A stretch of 34,399 bases of DNA. Source: Bacillota bacterium (lineage in GTDB: Bacteria > Bacillota > Clostridia > Oscillospirales > Acutalibacteraceae). The notes under the pieces are model-generated. The model made no database searches and had not been told where the DNA came from. It saw only the letters and a program-made list of their open reading frames with translations. Of this stretch, positions 1 to 7,640 are shown one piece after another. The stretch lies in assembly GCA_023460155.1 (NCBI GenBank), contig JAEWRF010000178.1:1-34399 (forward strand). Direction: 5' to 3'. A program made the translations under genes and the position numbers. Position 1 is the stretch's first letter. Every line of letters begins with the position of its first letter.

Positions 1-809
1 CCCGAGAGAAACGTGCACAGCGGCACGTCGGAAACCGTCTGGCGCAGGACCGAATCCTCCACAAGGGTGCGCACATGCCGAACCGTGTCCTCGTAGCTGT
101 CCGGATGCTCGTAGCTTTCCAGACGGAAATACGCTTCCTCACGGAAGCCGTCCCGGTTAAAAACGGCAAAGTCGCCCGGCTTGAGCTCACAGATGTTCCG
201 AAACACGCCGATTCCCGCCGTGCGCGCAGGCCCGAGTCCGAAAACCTCGCAGAGCCCCTCCCGGTCCAATACCGGATTGATGCCGGGGTATTCGAAAAGA
301 GCCTTGATTTCGGAGCCGAACACCAGTCTGCCGCCGGTAAGCGAATAGAACAGGGGCTTTACGCCGAACCGGTCGCGGCAGAGAAAGCAACGCCCGCGGC
401 GTTCGTCGTCCACGGCGAAGGCGAAAATTCCATTCAGCTTTTTCGCGCAGTCGGAGCCGTACCGTATATAGCATTTGAGCAGAACTTCGGTATCGCTGGA
501 GGTTTCAAAAAGAAAACCGGACGCTTCCAGTTCGCGCCGGAGTTCCCCGCTGTTATACAGTTCCCCGTTGTACACGATTGTGTAGCGGTACCCTCCCGCG
601 TACGCCGTCATCGGCTGTTTGCCGCCCTCCGGGTCGACAACGCAGAGCCTGCGGTGGGCAAAAGCCGCATGCGCGGAAACATGCACGCCGCTTTCATCCG
701 GCCCCCGGTGCTTCAGCGTGCCGCCCATGCGCCGGGCGAGATGCGCCAATAACGGCGCCTCTTCGGTGAAATCGTCGTTATAGTCGCAAAATCCTGCAAT
801 CCCACACAT
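1..809 (-). CDS. asnB: Asparagine synthase (glutamine-hydrolysing), N-terminal part, cut by window edge
   Basis: The enzyme makes asparagine from aspartate, ATP and glutamine in the cytoplasm. The reading frame starts at ATG 809 with Met-Cys-Gly-Ile-Ala-Gly. Cys2 is the class II glutamine amidotransferase nucleophile once Met1 is removed. HRGPDESG, YNGELYN and the SSDTEVLL segment of the amidotransferase domain follow, then RDRFGVKPLFY and GSEIKAL. About 269 residues are visible. The frame leaves the window at PLCTFLSG, where the ATP-pyrophosphatase SGG(L/I)DS loop of the synthetase domain should begin, so that domain lies outside. An AAGGGGGG Shine-Dalgarno lies about 9 bases before the start. 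The gene follows a strong terminator, so it is probably transcribed on its own. The amidotransferase call is secure; the asparagine synthetase assignment over a relative rests on these motifs. Confidence 0.93.
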   Translation of the reverse strand, partial: MCGIAGFCDYNDDFTEEAPLLAHLARRMGGTLKHRGPDESGVHVSAHAAFAHRRLCVVDPEGGKQPMTAYAGGYRYTIVYNGELYNSGELRRELEASGFLFETSSDTEVLLKCYIRYGSDCAKKLNGIFAFAVDDERRGRCFLCRDRFGVKPLFYSLTGGRLVFGSEIKALFEYPGINPVLDREGLCEVFGLGPARTAGIGVFRNICELKPGDFAVFNRDGFREEAYFRLESYEHPDSYEDTVRHVRTLVEDSVLRQTVSDVPLCTFLS

Positions 810-865
810 ATGGAGCCCCCCTTAAAAATTACTTTACCATATTATGTAAAATTCCCGGGAAGGTT

Positions 866-892
866 AAAAAAGCCCTCCCCATTCGGGGAGGG
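866..892 (-). terminator. Rho-independent terminator after the araC-DUF1836 pair
   Basis: A perfect 8-bp stem (873-880 with 885-892) with a 4-base loop is followed, on the minus strand, by a run of six T (complement of 866-871). It separates the DUF1836 gene from asnB. The stretch 893-966 holds nothing else recognisable. Confidence 0.85.
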
Positions 893-966
893 TTCAAACC
901 GTTGAAAAGTCCGCGGCTTTCGACTGCATGCATAGATTTCAACGAGCCGGAGCGGGGATTGCGCTT

Positions 967-1542
967 CTATTTTTTTTCTTTGGAGTCGCTTTTTTTCTTT
1001 TCTTCTTCTTTTTTTCCCTCTTCCGCCAGCTCGCTCAGGATCCGCTCGGCGGCCGTGCGGCGAGCATTTGCCTCAATGGAAAGCTCAATTGCCAGACGGG
1101 GCAGATCCGTTTCCCCCTGCAGGGCGGTGGACTTTACGCGTTCACAGACTTCTTTCAGAGCCGCTGACTGAGCGCTGCAGAAACTGTTGTACATTTCGCT
1201 TTTGGAGGAGTCCTCCAGCAGGATGCGCATCAGGGTTGCAATATCCTGAATGGAAAGCACCTGCTTGAGCATGCAGATCACGGTAAGCAGTGCAAGGTGA
1301 TCGCGCGAATATTTTTTCTGTTCCGGCCTTGGCAGAATCCGGTCCTTGACATAATTGTTGATCATGCTGGAGGTCAGCAGGCTGGAATTTTCGTCCCGTT
1401 CAAACAGGCTGAGCTGCTTATCCATATAGGTCAGCACCTGGTCCATATACAGGTAGATTTCCGGGAGCCGGTCCCATTCTGCGCCGTTGTTCTCCTGTAT
1501 TTTCTGTGCCCATTCCGAAATCCTGTCCGTTGCTTCGCTCAT
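967..1542 (-). CDS. DUF1836 domain protein
   Basis: The 191-residue product has a DUF1836 core. The stretch WDRLPEIYLYMDQVLTYMDK, then MINNYVKDRILPRPEQKKYSRDHLALL and the ICMLKQVLSIQDIATL segment match the family pattern. DUF1836 proteins resemble MerR-type winged helices and are presumed DNA-binding, but no target is known to me. Its ATG overlaps the stop of the upstream araC gene (ATGA type), so the two are translationally coupled and probably act together. The last ~20 residues are almost only Lys, Glu and Ser and come from a homopurine tract with A7, A7 and A8 runs. That tail is low-complexity and may vary in length between strains. The function of the pair is not established. Confidence 0.85.
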   Translation of the reverse strand: MSEATDRISEWAQKIQENNGAEWDRLPEIYLYMDQVLTYMDKQLSLFERDENSSLLTSSMINNYVKDRILPRPEQKKYSRDHLALLTVICMLKQVLSIQDIATLMRILLEDSSKSEMYNSFCSAQSAALKEVCERVKSTALQGETDLPRLAIELSIEANARRTAAERILSELAEEGKKEEEKKKSDSKEKK

Positions 1543-2396
1543 TTGGGCTCCTTCCTCCCCTGCCGTGCGCGCTCCTCCGCGAGGTAGCGGCTCGGCGGCA
1601 TCCCCATGTATTTTTTAAATACCCTTGAAAAATAAAGTTGATCCGAAAAACCGGTGGAGTAGGCGGCCTCTCCCACGGTCAGCCCGCCGCCTTCCAGAAG
1701 ACCTGCGGCCTTGTTGATGCGGTAGCGCATCAGGTACTCGTTGGGCGGCATGGAAAGGTGCTGCATAAACAGCCGGTACAGGTGGCTCCGGCTGATGCCG
1801 GCGCTTGCCGCCACGTTCCTGATCCCGATGTCGCCGGAATAGTTGTACTCGATAAATTTGATCGCCTTCTGCACGTAGTCGTAGCCGTTGTTGTGCGGTT
1901 CGGCGGAACTCCCGAACTGCTCCATCAGCGCGGCCAGAAACAGCAGCAGACCGGATTCCATGCGGGCCTCCTCCGGCGGACTGAACCCGGAGGAATTGCA
2001 GATTCCCACCAGAAGATCCCGGAGGCGGCTGTCCCGGTCATAGTGGAAAACGGGGTCGCCGGTCAGAAGACCGGTCTGTTCCATCAGCCGTTTGGCATCC
2101 GTACCGTTGAAGCCGACCCAGCAGTATTCCCACGGGTCGCCCGCGTCCGCCGCGTAGGAAACGATCCGCGACGGGACCACCAGAAAACCGTCGCCTGCAG
2201 AAAGCCGGAACACCTTGCCCCCGCTGGAAAATTCCCCGCGGCCGGAAATGACGTAATGAATGAGGTAGTGATCCCGGACGGCGGGCCCCCAGGAATGGCC
2301 GGGGCCGCAGTGCTGGATGCCGCCGCTGTAAACGGCAAGCCCAAGACTGCTGTGGAACGAGACCTTAAAGGACCTCCGGAATTCCTCGTTTGTCAT
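1539..2396 (-). CDS. AraC-family transcriptional regulator
   Basis: The 285-residue protein has an N-terminal cupin-like effector domain (roughly 20-150: HYVISGRGEFSSGGKVF, then LSAGDGFLVVPSRIVSYAADAG) and a C-terminal pair of helix-turn-helix motifs (about 185-280). The latter carry GISRSHLYRLFMQHLSMPPNEYL and the AraC signature AAYSTGFSDQLYFSRVFKKYMG followed by PSRY. Members of this group usually sense a small metabolite, often a sugar, and activate neighbouring genes. It diverges from the decarboxylase subunit operon across about 240 bases, so it may control that operon; this is inference from position. It is co-transcribed with the DUF1836 gene by a 4-base overlap. The start at 2396 has GGAGG about 12 bases upstream, slightly long spacing. 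Confidence 0.92.
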   Translation of the reverse strand: MTNEEFRRSFKVSFHSSLGLAVYSGGIQHCGPGHSWGPAVRDHYLIHYVISGRGEFSSGGKVFRLSAGDGFLVVPSRIVSYAADAGDPWEYCWVGFNGTDAKRLMEQTGLLTGDPVFHYDRDSRLRDLLVGICNSSGFSPPEEARMESGLLLFLAALMEQFGSSAEPHNNGYDYVQKAIKFIEYNYSGDIGIRNVAASAGISRSHLYRLFMQHLSMPPNEYLMRYRINKAAGLLEGGGLTVGEAAYSTGFSDQLYFSRVFKKYMGMPPSRYLAEERARQGRKEPK

Positions 2397-2437
2397 GGTT
2401 CGGGAACACCTCCGTCCCTCTCGAATCTTTGTCTCTC

Positions 2438-2466
2438 ATTATAATTCCTGCCGGCTTTCAATGCAA
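2438..2466 (-). promoter_or_regulatory. Promoter of the araC-DUF1836 operon
   Basis: On the minus strand TTGCAT (2461-2466) and a perfect TATAAT (2438-2443) are 17 bases apart, upstream of the araC start at 2396. It faces away from the 2496-2524 promoter. Confidence 0.75.
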
Positions 2467-2482
2467 TAAAAAACGGAATCAC

Positions 2483-2518
2483 GCCGATTTTTTAATTGCA
2501 AAAAATTCCACAATCGGC
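2483..2518. promoter_or_regulatory. Inverted repeat, candidate operator over the decarboxylase promoter
   Basis: GCCGATT (2483-2489) and AATCGGC (2512-2518) are perfect 7-bp inverted arms 22 bases apart. They flank the -35 box and touch the -10 box of the rightward promoter. The position suits a repressor or an autoregulated AraC protein; the binding protein is unknown. Confidence 0.4.
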
Positions 2519-2524
2519 TATAAT
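2496..2524 (+). promoter_or_regulatory. Promoter of the decarboxylase gamma-beta operon
   Basis: TTGCAA (2496-2501) and TATAAT (2519-2524) are separated by 17 bases, a near-consensus sigma-A promoter. The predicted leader to the gene at 2638 is about 105 bases. No convincing gene lies in it. Confidence 0.8.
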
Positions 2525-2637
2525 AAACAGGACTCCTGCTTAAATTATGCAGGATTATTTAAAACTTAATCATGAACGACCGTGCCGGAGGCCCTTTTCT
2601 GGGATGGTCGGCTCCAGAAATGAAATGAGGTTGAAAT

Positions 2638-3021
2638 ATGCAGTCAAATATTCAGCTTTCACTGGTCGTTTTAATAACCGGCCTTGTAATCGTGTTTGCG
2701 GTGCTGGTCGGCCTTGTACTGATTGTCCGCGGCTATGGGGCCGCAATCCGCTCCCTGCAGAACCGGGCGGAGCCGAAAGCTTCGGACCGCGCGAAACCGG
2801 AAAAGACCGTTTCGCTTTCGACGGCGCAGACCGTTGTTCCGGCAGCCGAAACAGCGGCTGCGCAGGAAGGCGCGATCCCGGAAGAGGTTGTGGCTGCAAT
2901 AGCCGCCGCGGTTTACAGCATGTTCCCGTCCGGAAAGGTGACGTCGATCCGCCGCGCTGCAGCTCCGGGCCGCTCCGCATGGGGCATGGCCGGCCTTCTG
3001 GAAGGAACACATCCGTTCTAA
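2638..3021 (+). CDS. oadG: Sodium-pumping decarboxylase gamma subunit (OadG family)
   Basis: The 127-residue protein has one N-terminal membrane helix (about residues 6-30, LSLVVLITGLVIVFAVLVGL). A Lys/Glu-rich linker follows, then a cytoplasmic segment IPEEVVAAIAAAVYSMFP and a C-terminal SAWGMAGLLEGTHPF, typical of OadG-like chains. In oxaloacetate, methylmalonyl-CoA and glutaconyl-CoA decarboxylases the gamma chain anchors and assembles the complex at the membrane. The beta subunit gene starts 48 bases downstream. The substrate cannot be told from this chain, and the carboxyltransferase alpha and biotin carrier genes are not in the window. Start ATG 2638 follows a weak AGGTTG site. Confidence 0.82.
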   Translation: MQSNIQLSLVVLITGLVIVFAVLVGLVLIVRGYGAAIRSLQNRAEPKASDRAKPEKTVSLSTAQTVVPAAETAAAQEGAIPEEVVAAIAAAVYSMFPSGKVTSIRRAAAPGRSAWGMAGLLEGTHPF

Positions 3022-3069
3022 AGGAAGTATGTTGCTGCAAATCAAGCGAATGCGAAAGGAAGTCAGCAA

Positions 3070-4215
3070 GTGGATATTTTTTCTGCGTTTATCGAATCGG
3101 TTGTAAAAATTTTTCAGACCTCCGGTTTTGCCGGGAATGATTGGCGCAATTACGTCATGATCGGAATCGCCGCAATACTGATTTACCTTGCCATCCGAAA
3201 GCAATATGAGCCGCTTCTTCTTCTTCCAATCGCGTTCGGCATGCTGCTGGTGAACCTTTACCCCGCCATTATGGCGGCGCCGAAGGGCAACGAGGCGGGC
3301 GGTCTGTTCTATTACCTGTATCTTGGGGTAAAGCTCGGCATCTATCCGCCGCTTATTTTCCTTGGAATCGGAGCAATGACGGATTTCGGTCCGCTGATTG
3401 CCAACCCGAAGAGCTTTTTGCTGGGCGCCGCGGCTCAGCTCGGAATTTTTACGACGTTTATCGGTGCGGTCCTGCTTGGCTTTACCGCGAAGGAAGCGGG
3501 GGCAATCGGCATCATCGGCGGTGCGGACGGCCCAACGGCCATTTATGTCACGTCTCGCCTGGCCCCGCACCTGCTCGGCCCCATCGCCGTGGCGGCTTAT
3601 TCTTACATGGCGCTGGTGCCCATTATTCAGCCTCCGATCATGCGGGCACTAACGACGCGGAAAGAGCGGATGGTGCGCATGGAGCAGCTTCGCCCGGTTT
3701 CCAAGCTTGAGAAAATTCTGTTCCCGATCATTGTAACGGTGCTGATTGCCCTGTTGCTTCCGGATGCCGCGCCGCTGATCGGCATGCTGATGATGGGGAA
3801 TCTTTTCCGCGAAAGCGGAGTGGTGGAGCGGATCTCCAAAACGGCTCAGAATGAACTGATGAACATAATCACGATTTTTCTCGGAACCACGGTGGGAGCT
3901 ACCGCCACGGGCAGCCTGTTTCTTTCCTGGGGAACCATCAAGATCGTCATTCTCGGTCTTCTGGCGTTTTCCATCGGTACTGCCGGAGGTGTCCTGTTCG
4001 GCAAGCTGATGTGCCGCATGACCGGATACCGGGTCAATCCGCTGATCGGTTCAGCCGGAGTTTCCGCCGTCCCGATGGCGGCCCGCGTTTCGCAGAAGGT
4101 CGGGCAGGAGGAAGACCCCGGGAATTATTTGTTGATGCACGCGATGGGTCCGAATGTTTCGGGTGTGATCGGTTCCGCCGTAGCGGCGGGCGTCCTGCTC
4201 AGTATTCTGGGGTAA
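3070..4215 (+). CDS. oadB: Sodium-pumping decarboxylase beta subunit (OadB/GcdB/MmdB family)
   Basis: This integral membrane subunit decarboxylates carboxybiotin and couples that to outward sodium transport. The 381-residue length is normal for the family. Visible signatures are the IGAMTDFGPLIANP region, the IGIIGGADGPTAIYV segment that carries the conserved Asp of the sodium path, LLMMGNLFRESGVVERI, and the C-terminal NYLLMHAMGPNVSGVIGSAV. It starts with GTG 3070 behind AAAGGAAG. It is co-transcribed with the gamma gene and followed by a terminator. The family is certain. Choice among oxaloacetate, glutaconyl-CoA and methylmalonyl-CoA as substrate needs the alpha subunit, so the symbol is provisional. 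Confidence 0.92.
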   Translation: MDIFSAFIESVVKIFQTSGFAGNDWRNYVMIGIAAILIYLAIRKQYEPLLLLPIAFGMLLVNLYPAIMAAPKGNEAGGLFYYLYLGVKLGIYPPLIFLGIGAMTDFGPLIANPKSFLLGAAAQLGIFTTFIGAVLLGFTAKEAGAIGIIGGADGPTAIYVTSRLAPHLLGPIAVAAYSYMALVPIIQPPIMRALTTRKERMVRMEQLRPVSKLEKILFPIIVTVLIALLLPDAAPLIGMLMMGNLFRESGVVERISKTAQNELMNIITIFLGTTVGATATGSLFLSWGTIKIVILGLLAFSIGTAGGVLFGKLMCRMTGYRVNPLIGSAGVSAVPMAARVSQKVGQEEDPGNYLLMHAMGPNVSGVIGSAVAAGVLLSILG

Positions 4216-4230
4216 TCGCTTCGGGTTTAT

Positions 4231-4269
4231 AACGCCCGCATGCCGCATTTGAAGGCATACGGGCGTTTT
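4231..4269 (+). terminator. Rho-independent terminator of the decarboxylase operon
   Basis: AACGCCCG (4231-4238) pairs with CGGGCGTT (4260-4267). After one mismatch, ATGCC (4240-4244) pairs with GGCAT (4254-4258). A short T run follows. Confidence 0.8.
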
Positions 4270-4337
4270 GTATGCCTGCGTGAGGGCTTCTTTTCCTGCA
4301 TGCCTTCCTATGATTTTTAGGATTGCATATCTGGAAT

Positions 4338-4366
4338 TTGCTATTCCCCTGTTTTTATTGTACAAT
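4338..4366 (+). promoter_or_regulatory. pcrA promoter
   Basis: TTGCTA (4338-4343) and TACAAT (4361-4366) are 17 bases apart, about 68 bases before the pcrA start. Confidence 0.65.
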
Positions 4367-4392
4367 AAGGCCAATGACAAAGCTTACAGAGA

Positions 4393-4427
4393 GGGCGCTG
4401 ATCCGCCCAATTTTTATTGTTTGGCGG
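4393..4427 (+). promoter_or_regulatory. pcrA leader with two competing hairpins
   Basis: GGGCG (4393-4397) can pair with CGCCC (4404-4408), followed by AATTTTTATTG, like a weak terminator. The same CCGCC (4403-4407) can instead pair with GGCGG (4423-4427), which is the Shine-Dalgarno region of pcrA 7 bases before its ATG. The two pairings exclude each other. Confidence 0.35.
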
Positions 4428-4433
4428 TGAACT

Positions 4434-6815
4434 ATGGAAAACTTACAGATGCTCGACCTTCGGCGAAAGGTTTTGGAAAAGGAATTCAGCCGAATGAATC
4501 CGCAGCAGCGCGACGCGGTTTTTTCCGTGGAGGGGCCCCTTTTGATCCTTGCCGGCGCGGGAAGCGGAAAAACGACAGTATTGGTTAACCGGATTGCAAA
4601 CCTGATCCGGTACGGCGACGCCTACCAGTCGGAGATTCTCCCCGCCCTGTCCGAGGAGGATGCGGCGGAGCTGCGGCGTTTCTTGGAAAAGGACGAGCCG
4701 ATTTCTCCCGAGACAAAGAAAAAGCTCGCGGTTGATCCCTGTCAGCCGTGGCAGATTATGGCGATTACGTTCACAAACAAAGCGGCGGGAGAGATGAAAA
4801 ACCGTCTGTCCGCGCTTCTGGGGGAGTCCGGCGACGAGGTGTGGGCCTCCACGTTTCATTCCACCTGCGCTCGCTTTCTGCGGCGCGAGGCGCAGGCCGC
4901 GGGGTACACCAACCATTTTACCGTTTACGATACGGATGATTCGAAGCGGGTCATGAAGGAATGCATAAAGCAGCTGGGCATCGATGAGAAAAAGCTCTCC
5001 TGCAAGGCGATTCTGGCCGAGATTTCCCACGCGAAGGACAACCTGACCGGGCCGGGCGAATTTCAGCGCGCGGTGGGAACCGACGCGCGGCTTCAGCAGA
5101 TCGGGCAGGCCTATCAGCACTATCAGGCCCGTCTGAAGTCGTCGGACGCCATGGATTTCGACGACCTGATCTACAACGCCGTTCTGCTGTTTCAAAATGT
5201 GCCGGAGGTGCTGGAACGGTATCAGAACCGCTTCCGCTATATTCTGGTCGACGAATATCAGGATACCAGCCACGCCCAGTATATGCTGGTCCGTCTCCTT
5301 TCCCAGAAGCGGCGCAATCTTTGCGTAGTGGGGGATGACGACCAGAGCATTTACAAGTTCCGCGGGGCGACCATCGAGAATATTCTGAGCTTCGAAAAAA
5401 CTTTTCCTCGGGCGAAGGTGATCCGCCTTGAGCAGAACTACCGCTCCACCAAAACAATTCTGGATGCGGCGAACGCGGTGATCGCGAACAACGCGAACCG
5501 CAAGGGGAAAAAGCTCTGGACGCAGAACCCGCAGGGCGGCCTGATCGGCGTACGCACTGCGCTCAACGAACAGGACGAAGCGGATTACATAGTCCGGAAG
5601 GTGCAGGATGGGGTCGCGGCAGGCCGCAGCTATTCGGATTTTGCGGTTCTTTACCGCATGAACACACAGTCGAACGTACTGGAAAAGGTGTTTACAAAAT
5701 CCGGGGTTCCTCACCGGATCATCGGCGGGCACCGATTCTATGACCGGAAGGAAATTCAGGACATGCTCGCCTATCTGCAGGTGATCAACAATCCTGACGA
5801 CGACGTACGGCTCACGCGGATCATCAACCGGCCGAAGAGAGCGATTGGGGACCGTACCATCGCGCAGGCTTCCGAGATCGCGGCGCGGGTGGGTGAAAGC
5901 CTGTTCACGGTCATCCGGGACGCGGGGGAATTCGAACCGCTCAAACGGTCCGCCCTGAAGCTGCAGCAGTTCTCCGCCATGCTTCAGGAACTGATTGATC
6001 TCTCGCAGGACGGAAAAACCGGTCTGAACGACCTGTACCGGGCCGTGCTGGAGAAAACCGGATATGTGGAAGCCCTGCTTGCCTCCGGAGAGGAGGACGC
6101 GCAGGATCGTGCGGACAATATCCGCGAGCTTTCCTCCAACCTGCTCAAATATGAGGAGGAAAACGGAGAGAACGCGGAGCTTTCCGGATATCTCGAGGAG
6201 GTCTCTCTTCTCACCGATATCGACAATTACGACGCCTCGGCCGACAGCGTGGTCATGATGACGATGCACTCCGCAAAGGGCCTCGAATTCCCCGTGGTTT
6301 TTCTGCCGGGCTTTGAAGAGGGAATTTTCCCCGGCATGCAGGTGCTGTATAACCCGGGAGAGATTGAAGAGGAGCGCCGGCTCGCCTATGTGGCCATCAC
6401 GCGTGCAAGGGAAGAGCTCTGCATTCTTCATGCCGACAGCCGCATGCTGATCGGAAACAGCATGCGGAACATGCCCTCGCGCTTTCTGAAGGAAATTCCG
6501 GAGGAGCTTCTGGAATGCACCCGGGCGCGTGAGTGGGTGAAGCCGAAACCGGGTACGGCGGTTCCATCCTCCGCGCGTGAGGCCCGCATCGCTTCAGCGG
6601 AAGCGGCGCGAAGCTTCGGCGGGGCGCGCAGCGCCGCATCCGGAACGGCGGGAGAATCGTTCCGCGCGGGGGACGGGGTCTCCCATAAGGTGTTCGGCCC
6701 GGGTGTAATCCTTTCGGCCAACCGCATCGGCAACGACACTTTGCTGGAAATCGCGTTTGAACGCGTCGGCACTAAAAAGCTGATGGCGAATTTTGCCAGA
6801 CTGCAAAAGCTATAA
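4434..6815 (+). CDS. pcrA: ATP-dependent DNA helicase PcrA/UvrD
   Basis: A 3'-5' SF1A helicase for nucleotide excision repair, plasmid and phage replication and removal of RNA polymerase. The 793-residue protein has the Q motif (MNPQQRDAV), Walker A AGAGSGKT (about 40-47), motif II ILVDEYQDTS, motif III VVGDDDQSIYKFRGA, motif IV LEQNYRS, and motif V with MTMHSAKGLEFPVVFLPG. Motif VI is EEERRLAYVAITRARE. A C-terminal Tudor-like domain (about 745-793, VSHKVFGPGVILSANRIGND) is the known RNA polymerase contact. An insertion of about 45 residues after motif Ia (roughly 58-102, Glu/Asp-rich) makes it a little longer than the Bacillus protein. It converges on the next minus-strand gene and shares the terminator between them. 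Confidence 0.97.
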   Translation: MENLQMLDLRRKVLEKEFSRMNPQQRDAVFSVEGPLLILAGAGSGKTTVLVNRIANLIRYGDAYQSEILPALSEEDAAELRRFLEKDEPISPETKKKLAVDPCQPWQIMAITFTNKAAGEMKNRLSALLGESGDEVWASTFHSTCARFLRREAQAAGYTNHFTVYDTDDSKRVMKECIKQLGIDEKKLSCKAILAEISHAKDNLTGPGEFQRAVGTDARLQQIGQAYQHYQARLKSSDAMDFDDLIYNAVLLFQNVPEVLERYQNRFRYILVDEYQDTSHAQYMLVRLLSQKRRNLCVVGDDDQSIYKFRGATIENILSFEKTFPRAKVIRLEQNYRSTKTILDAANAVIANNANRKGKKLWTQNPQGGLIGVRTALNEQDEADYIVRKVQDGVAAGRSYSDFAVLYRMNTQSNVLEKVFTKSGVPHRIIGGHRFYDRKEIQDMLAYLQVINNPDDDVRLTRIINRPKRAIGDRTIAQASEIAARVGESLFTVIRDAGEFEPLKRSALKLQQFSAMLQELIDLSQDGKTGLNDLYRAVLEKTGYVEALLASGEEDAQDRADNIRELSSNLLKYEEENGENAELSGYLEEVSLLTDIDNYDASADSVVMMTMHSAKGLEFPVVFLPGFEEGIFPGMQVLYNPGEIEEERRLAYVAITRAREELCILHADSRMLIGNSMRNMPSRFLKEIPEELLECTRAREWVKPKPGTAVPSSAREARIASAEAARSFGGARSAASGTAGESFRAGDGVSHKVFGPGVILSANRIGNDTLLEIAFERVGTKKLMANFARLQKL

Positions 6816-6847
6816 AAAAGCCCCCGTCTGACTCTGTCAGGCGGGGG
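6814..6847 (-). terminator. Terminator between pcrA and the convergent minus-strand gene
   Basis: A 12-bp stem with one T-G pair (6821-6832 with 6836-6847) and a 3-base loop. The A run 6814-6819 gives the T run only for minus-strand transcripts. For pcrA the hairpin has no T run after it, so termination of pcrA there is less sure. Confidence 0.8.
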
Positions 6848-6854
6848 TCAGCCG

Positions 6855-7631
6855 TTATTCCTTGCTGTGGGCTTCGCAGTGAGAATCGGAAGCGACGTCG
6901 CTGACCTTCGGCGGGAAAAAGTCGGCCGTCGGAAATTCGATTCGGCGGAACATCTCCCGGGGGCTGTCGGATGTAGGCGCGCATTCCTTATCCGGGATGC
7001 AGAAGTCGTATGCCGGGATCAGCATGGGGATTTCCCGCACAAGCTGCACGATGGTGAACAGGCCGATGGTTGCATAAACGGAATGGCAGCAGCTGTAGTC
7101 AAATTCCGAGCCGTAAAGGCCGCTGATGCTTTCCGGAATGCGGCTGCAAAGGTCTGATCCCTGCGGGGGACGTTCGCAGATTTTTGCCGAAAGGCCGATC
7201 GGCTCCGAAACCTGCGCTACGGCTTTCGGCAGAACCTTTCCGGTGCAGAGTTCCACGTCCGGATCCTCGTCGGAGCCGGAGACGAACGTTTTCACGTTTC
7301 CTTCACTCCCGTACAGGATCACGCGCTTGTTGGCGAGGGCAATCCCGTGCAGTACAGCCGGGCAGGCGGTCTGCGGGCCAAAAATGTCGAGGCAGATGTC
7401 AAAGAAAAAGTTCATGTCAACCGCGAAGAAGCCCTGGTTGAAGGGTACCGCTTCCAGATGAAGAAAAACTTTGATAACCTCGGCGCTCCGGATCCGGACA
7501 TTGCATGCCTGTTCGATTACTTCATGCTTATCCGGGGTAAAATAGACCCGCAGGTCTTCGAGGTATTCCTTTGAACAAGGATATACAAGGTATAAACAGT
7601 TTTGATTTCCCTTCGCCGCAAAACGACACAA
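6855..7631 (-). CDS. Conserved clostridial-type protein of unknown function, 5' end probably cut by the prophage
   Basis: I do not recognise a named domain. The core (EYLEDLRVYFTPDKHEVIEQ through KRVILYGSEGNVKTF and IVQLVREIPMLIPAYDF) reads like a conserved coding region: alternating hydrophobic beta-type segments, conserved-looking Cys/Pro patches, no signal peptide and no membrane helix. The frame reaches a TTG at 7631, only 2 bases from the recombinase stop codon, and no Shine-Dalgarno precedes it. The frame also stays open leftwards into the recombinase 3' end. I infer that the native start was separated by integration and that the first ~15 residues now come from phage DNA. The remainder of the gene should sit at the other prophage end, outside the window. 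Confidence 0.6.
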   Translation of the reverse strand: MCRFAAKGNQNCLYLVYPCSKEYLEDLRVYFTPDKHEVIEQACNVRIRSAEVIKVFLHLEAVPFNQGFFAVDMNFFFDICLDIFGPQTACPAVLHGIALANKRVILYGSEGNVKTFVSGSDEDPDVELCTGKVLPKAVAQVSEPIGLSAKICERPPQGSDLCSRIPESISGLYGSEFDYSCCHSVYATIGLFTIVQLVREIPMLIPAYDFCIPDKECAPTSDSPREMFRRIEFPTADFFPPKVSDVASDSHCEAHSKE

Positions 7632-7640
7632 GCTAAAGGT
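7560..7640. other. Candidate left attachment junction (attL) of the prophage
   Basis: Host-type sequence (the truncated gene) meets the 3' end of the recombinase gene here. Large serine recombinases integrate at short cores, often inside genes, and lie next to one attachment site. The region contains a near-tandem 10-mer (ACAAGGATAT, ACAAGGTATA at about 7576-7595). The core itself cannot be fixed without the right end or an empty site. Confidence 0.5.

Noticed and set aside
75..752. Plus-strand open frame opposite asnB
   Set aside because: It is the complement of well-conserved asparagine synthetase motifs; no family resemblance or ribosome site.
2671..3570. Minus-strand frame across the decarboxylase subunit genes
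   Set aside because: Spans two real genes and their gap in antisense, with Arg/Cys-rich meaningless translation.
4443..6431. Minus-strand open frame of 662 codons opposite pcrA
   Set aside because: Antisense of a clear helicase gene with high-GC third positions; its translation has no domain, no supported start and composition typical of a shadow frame.
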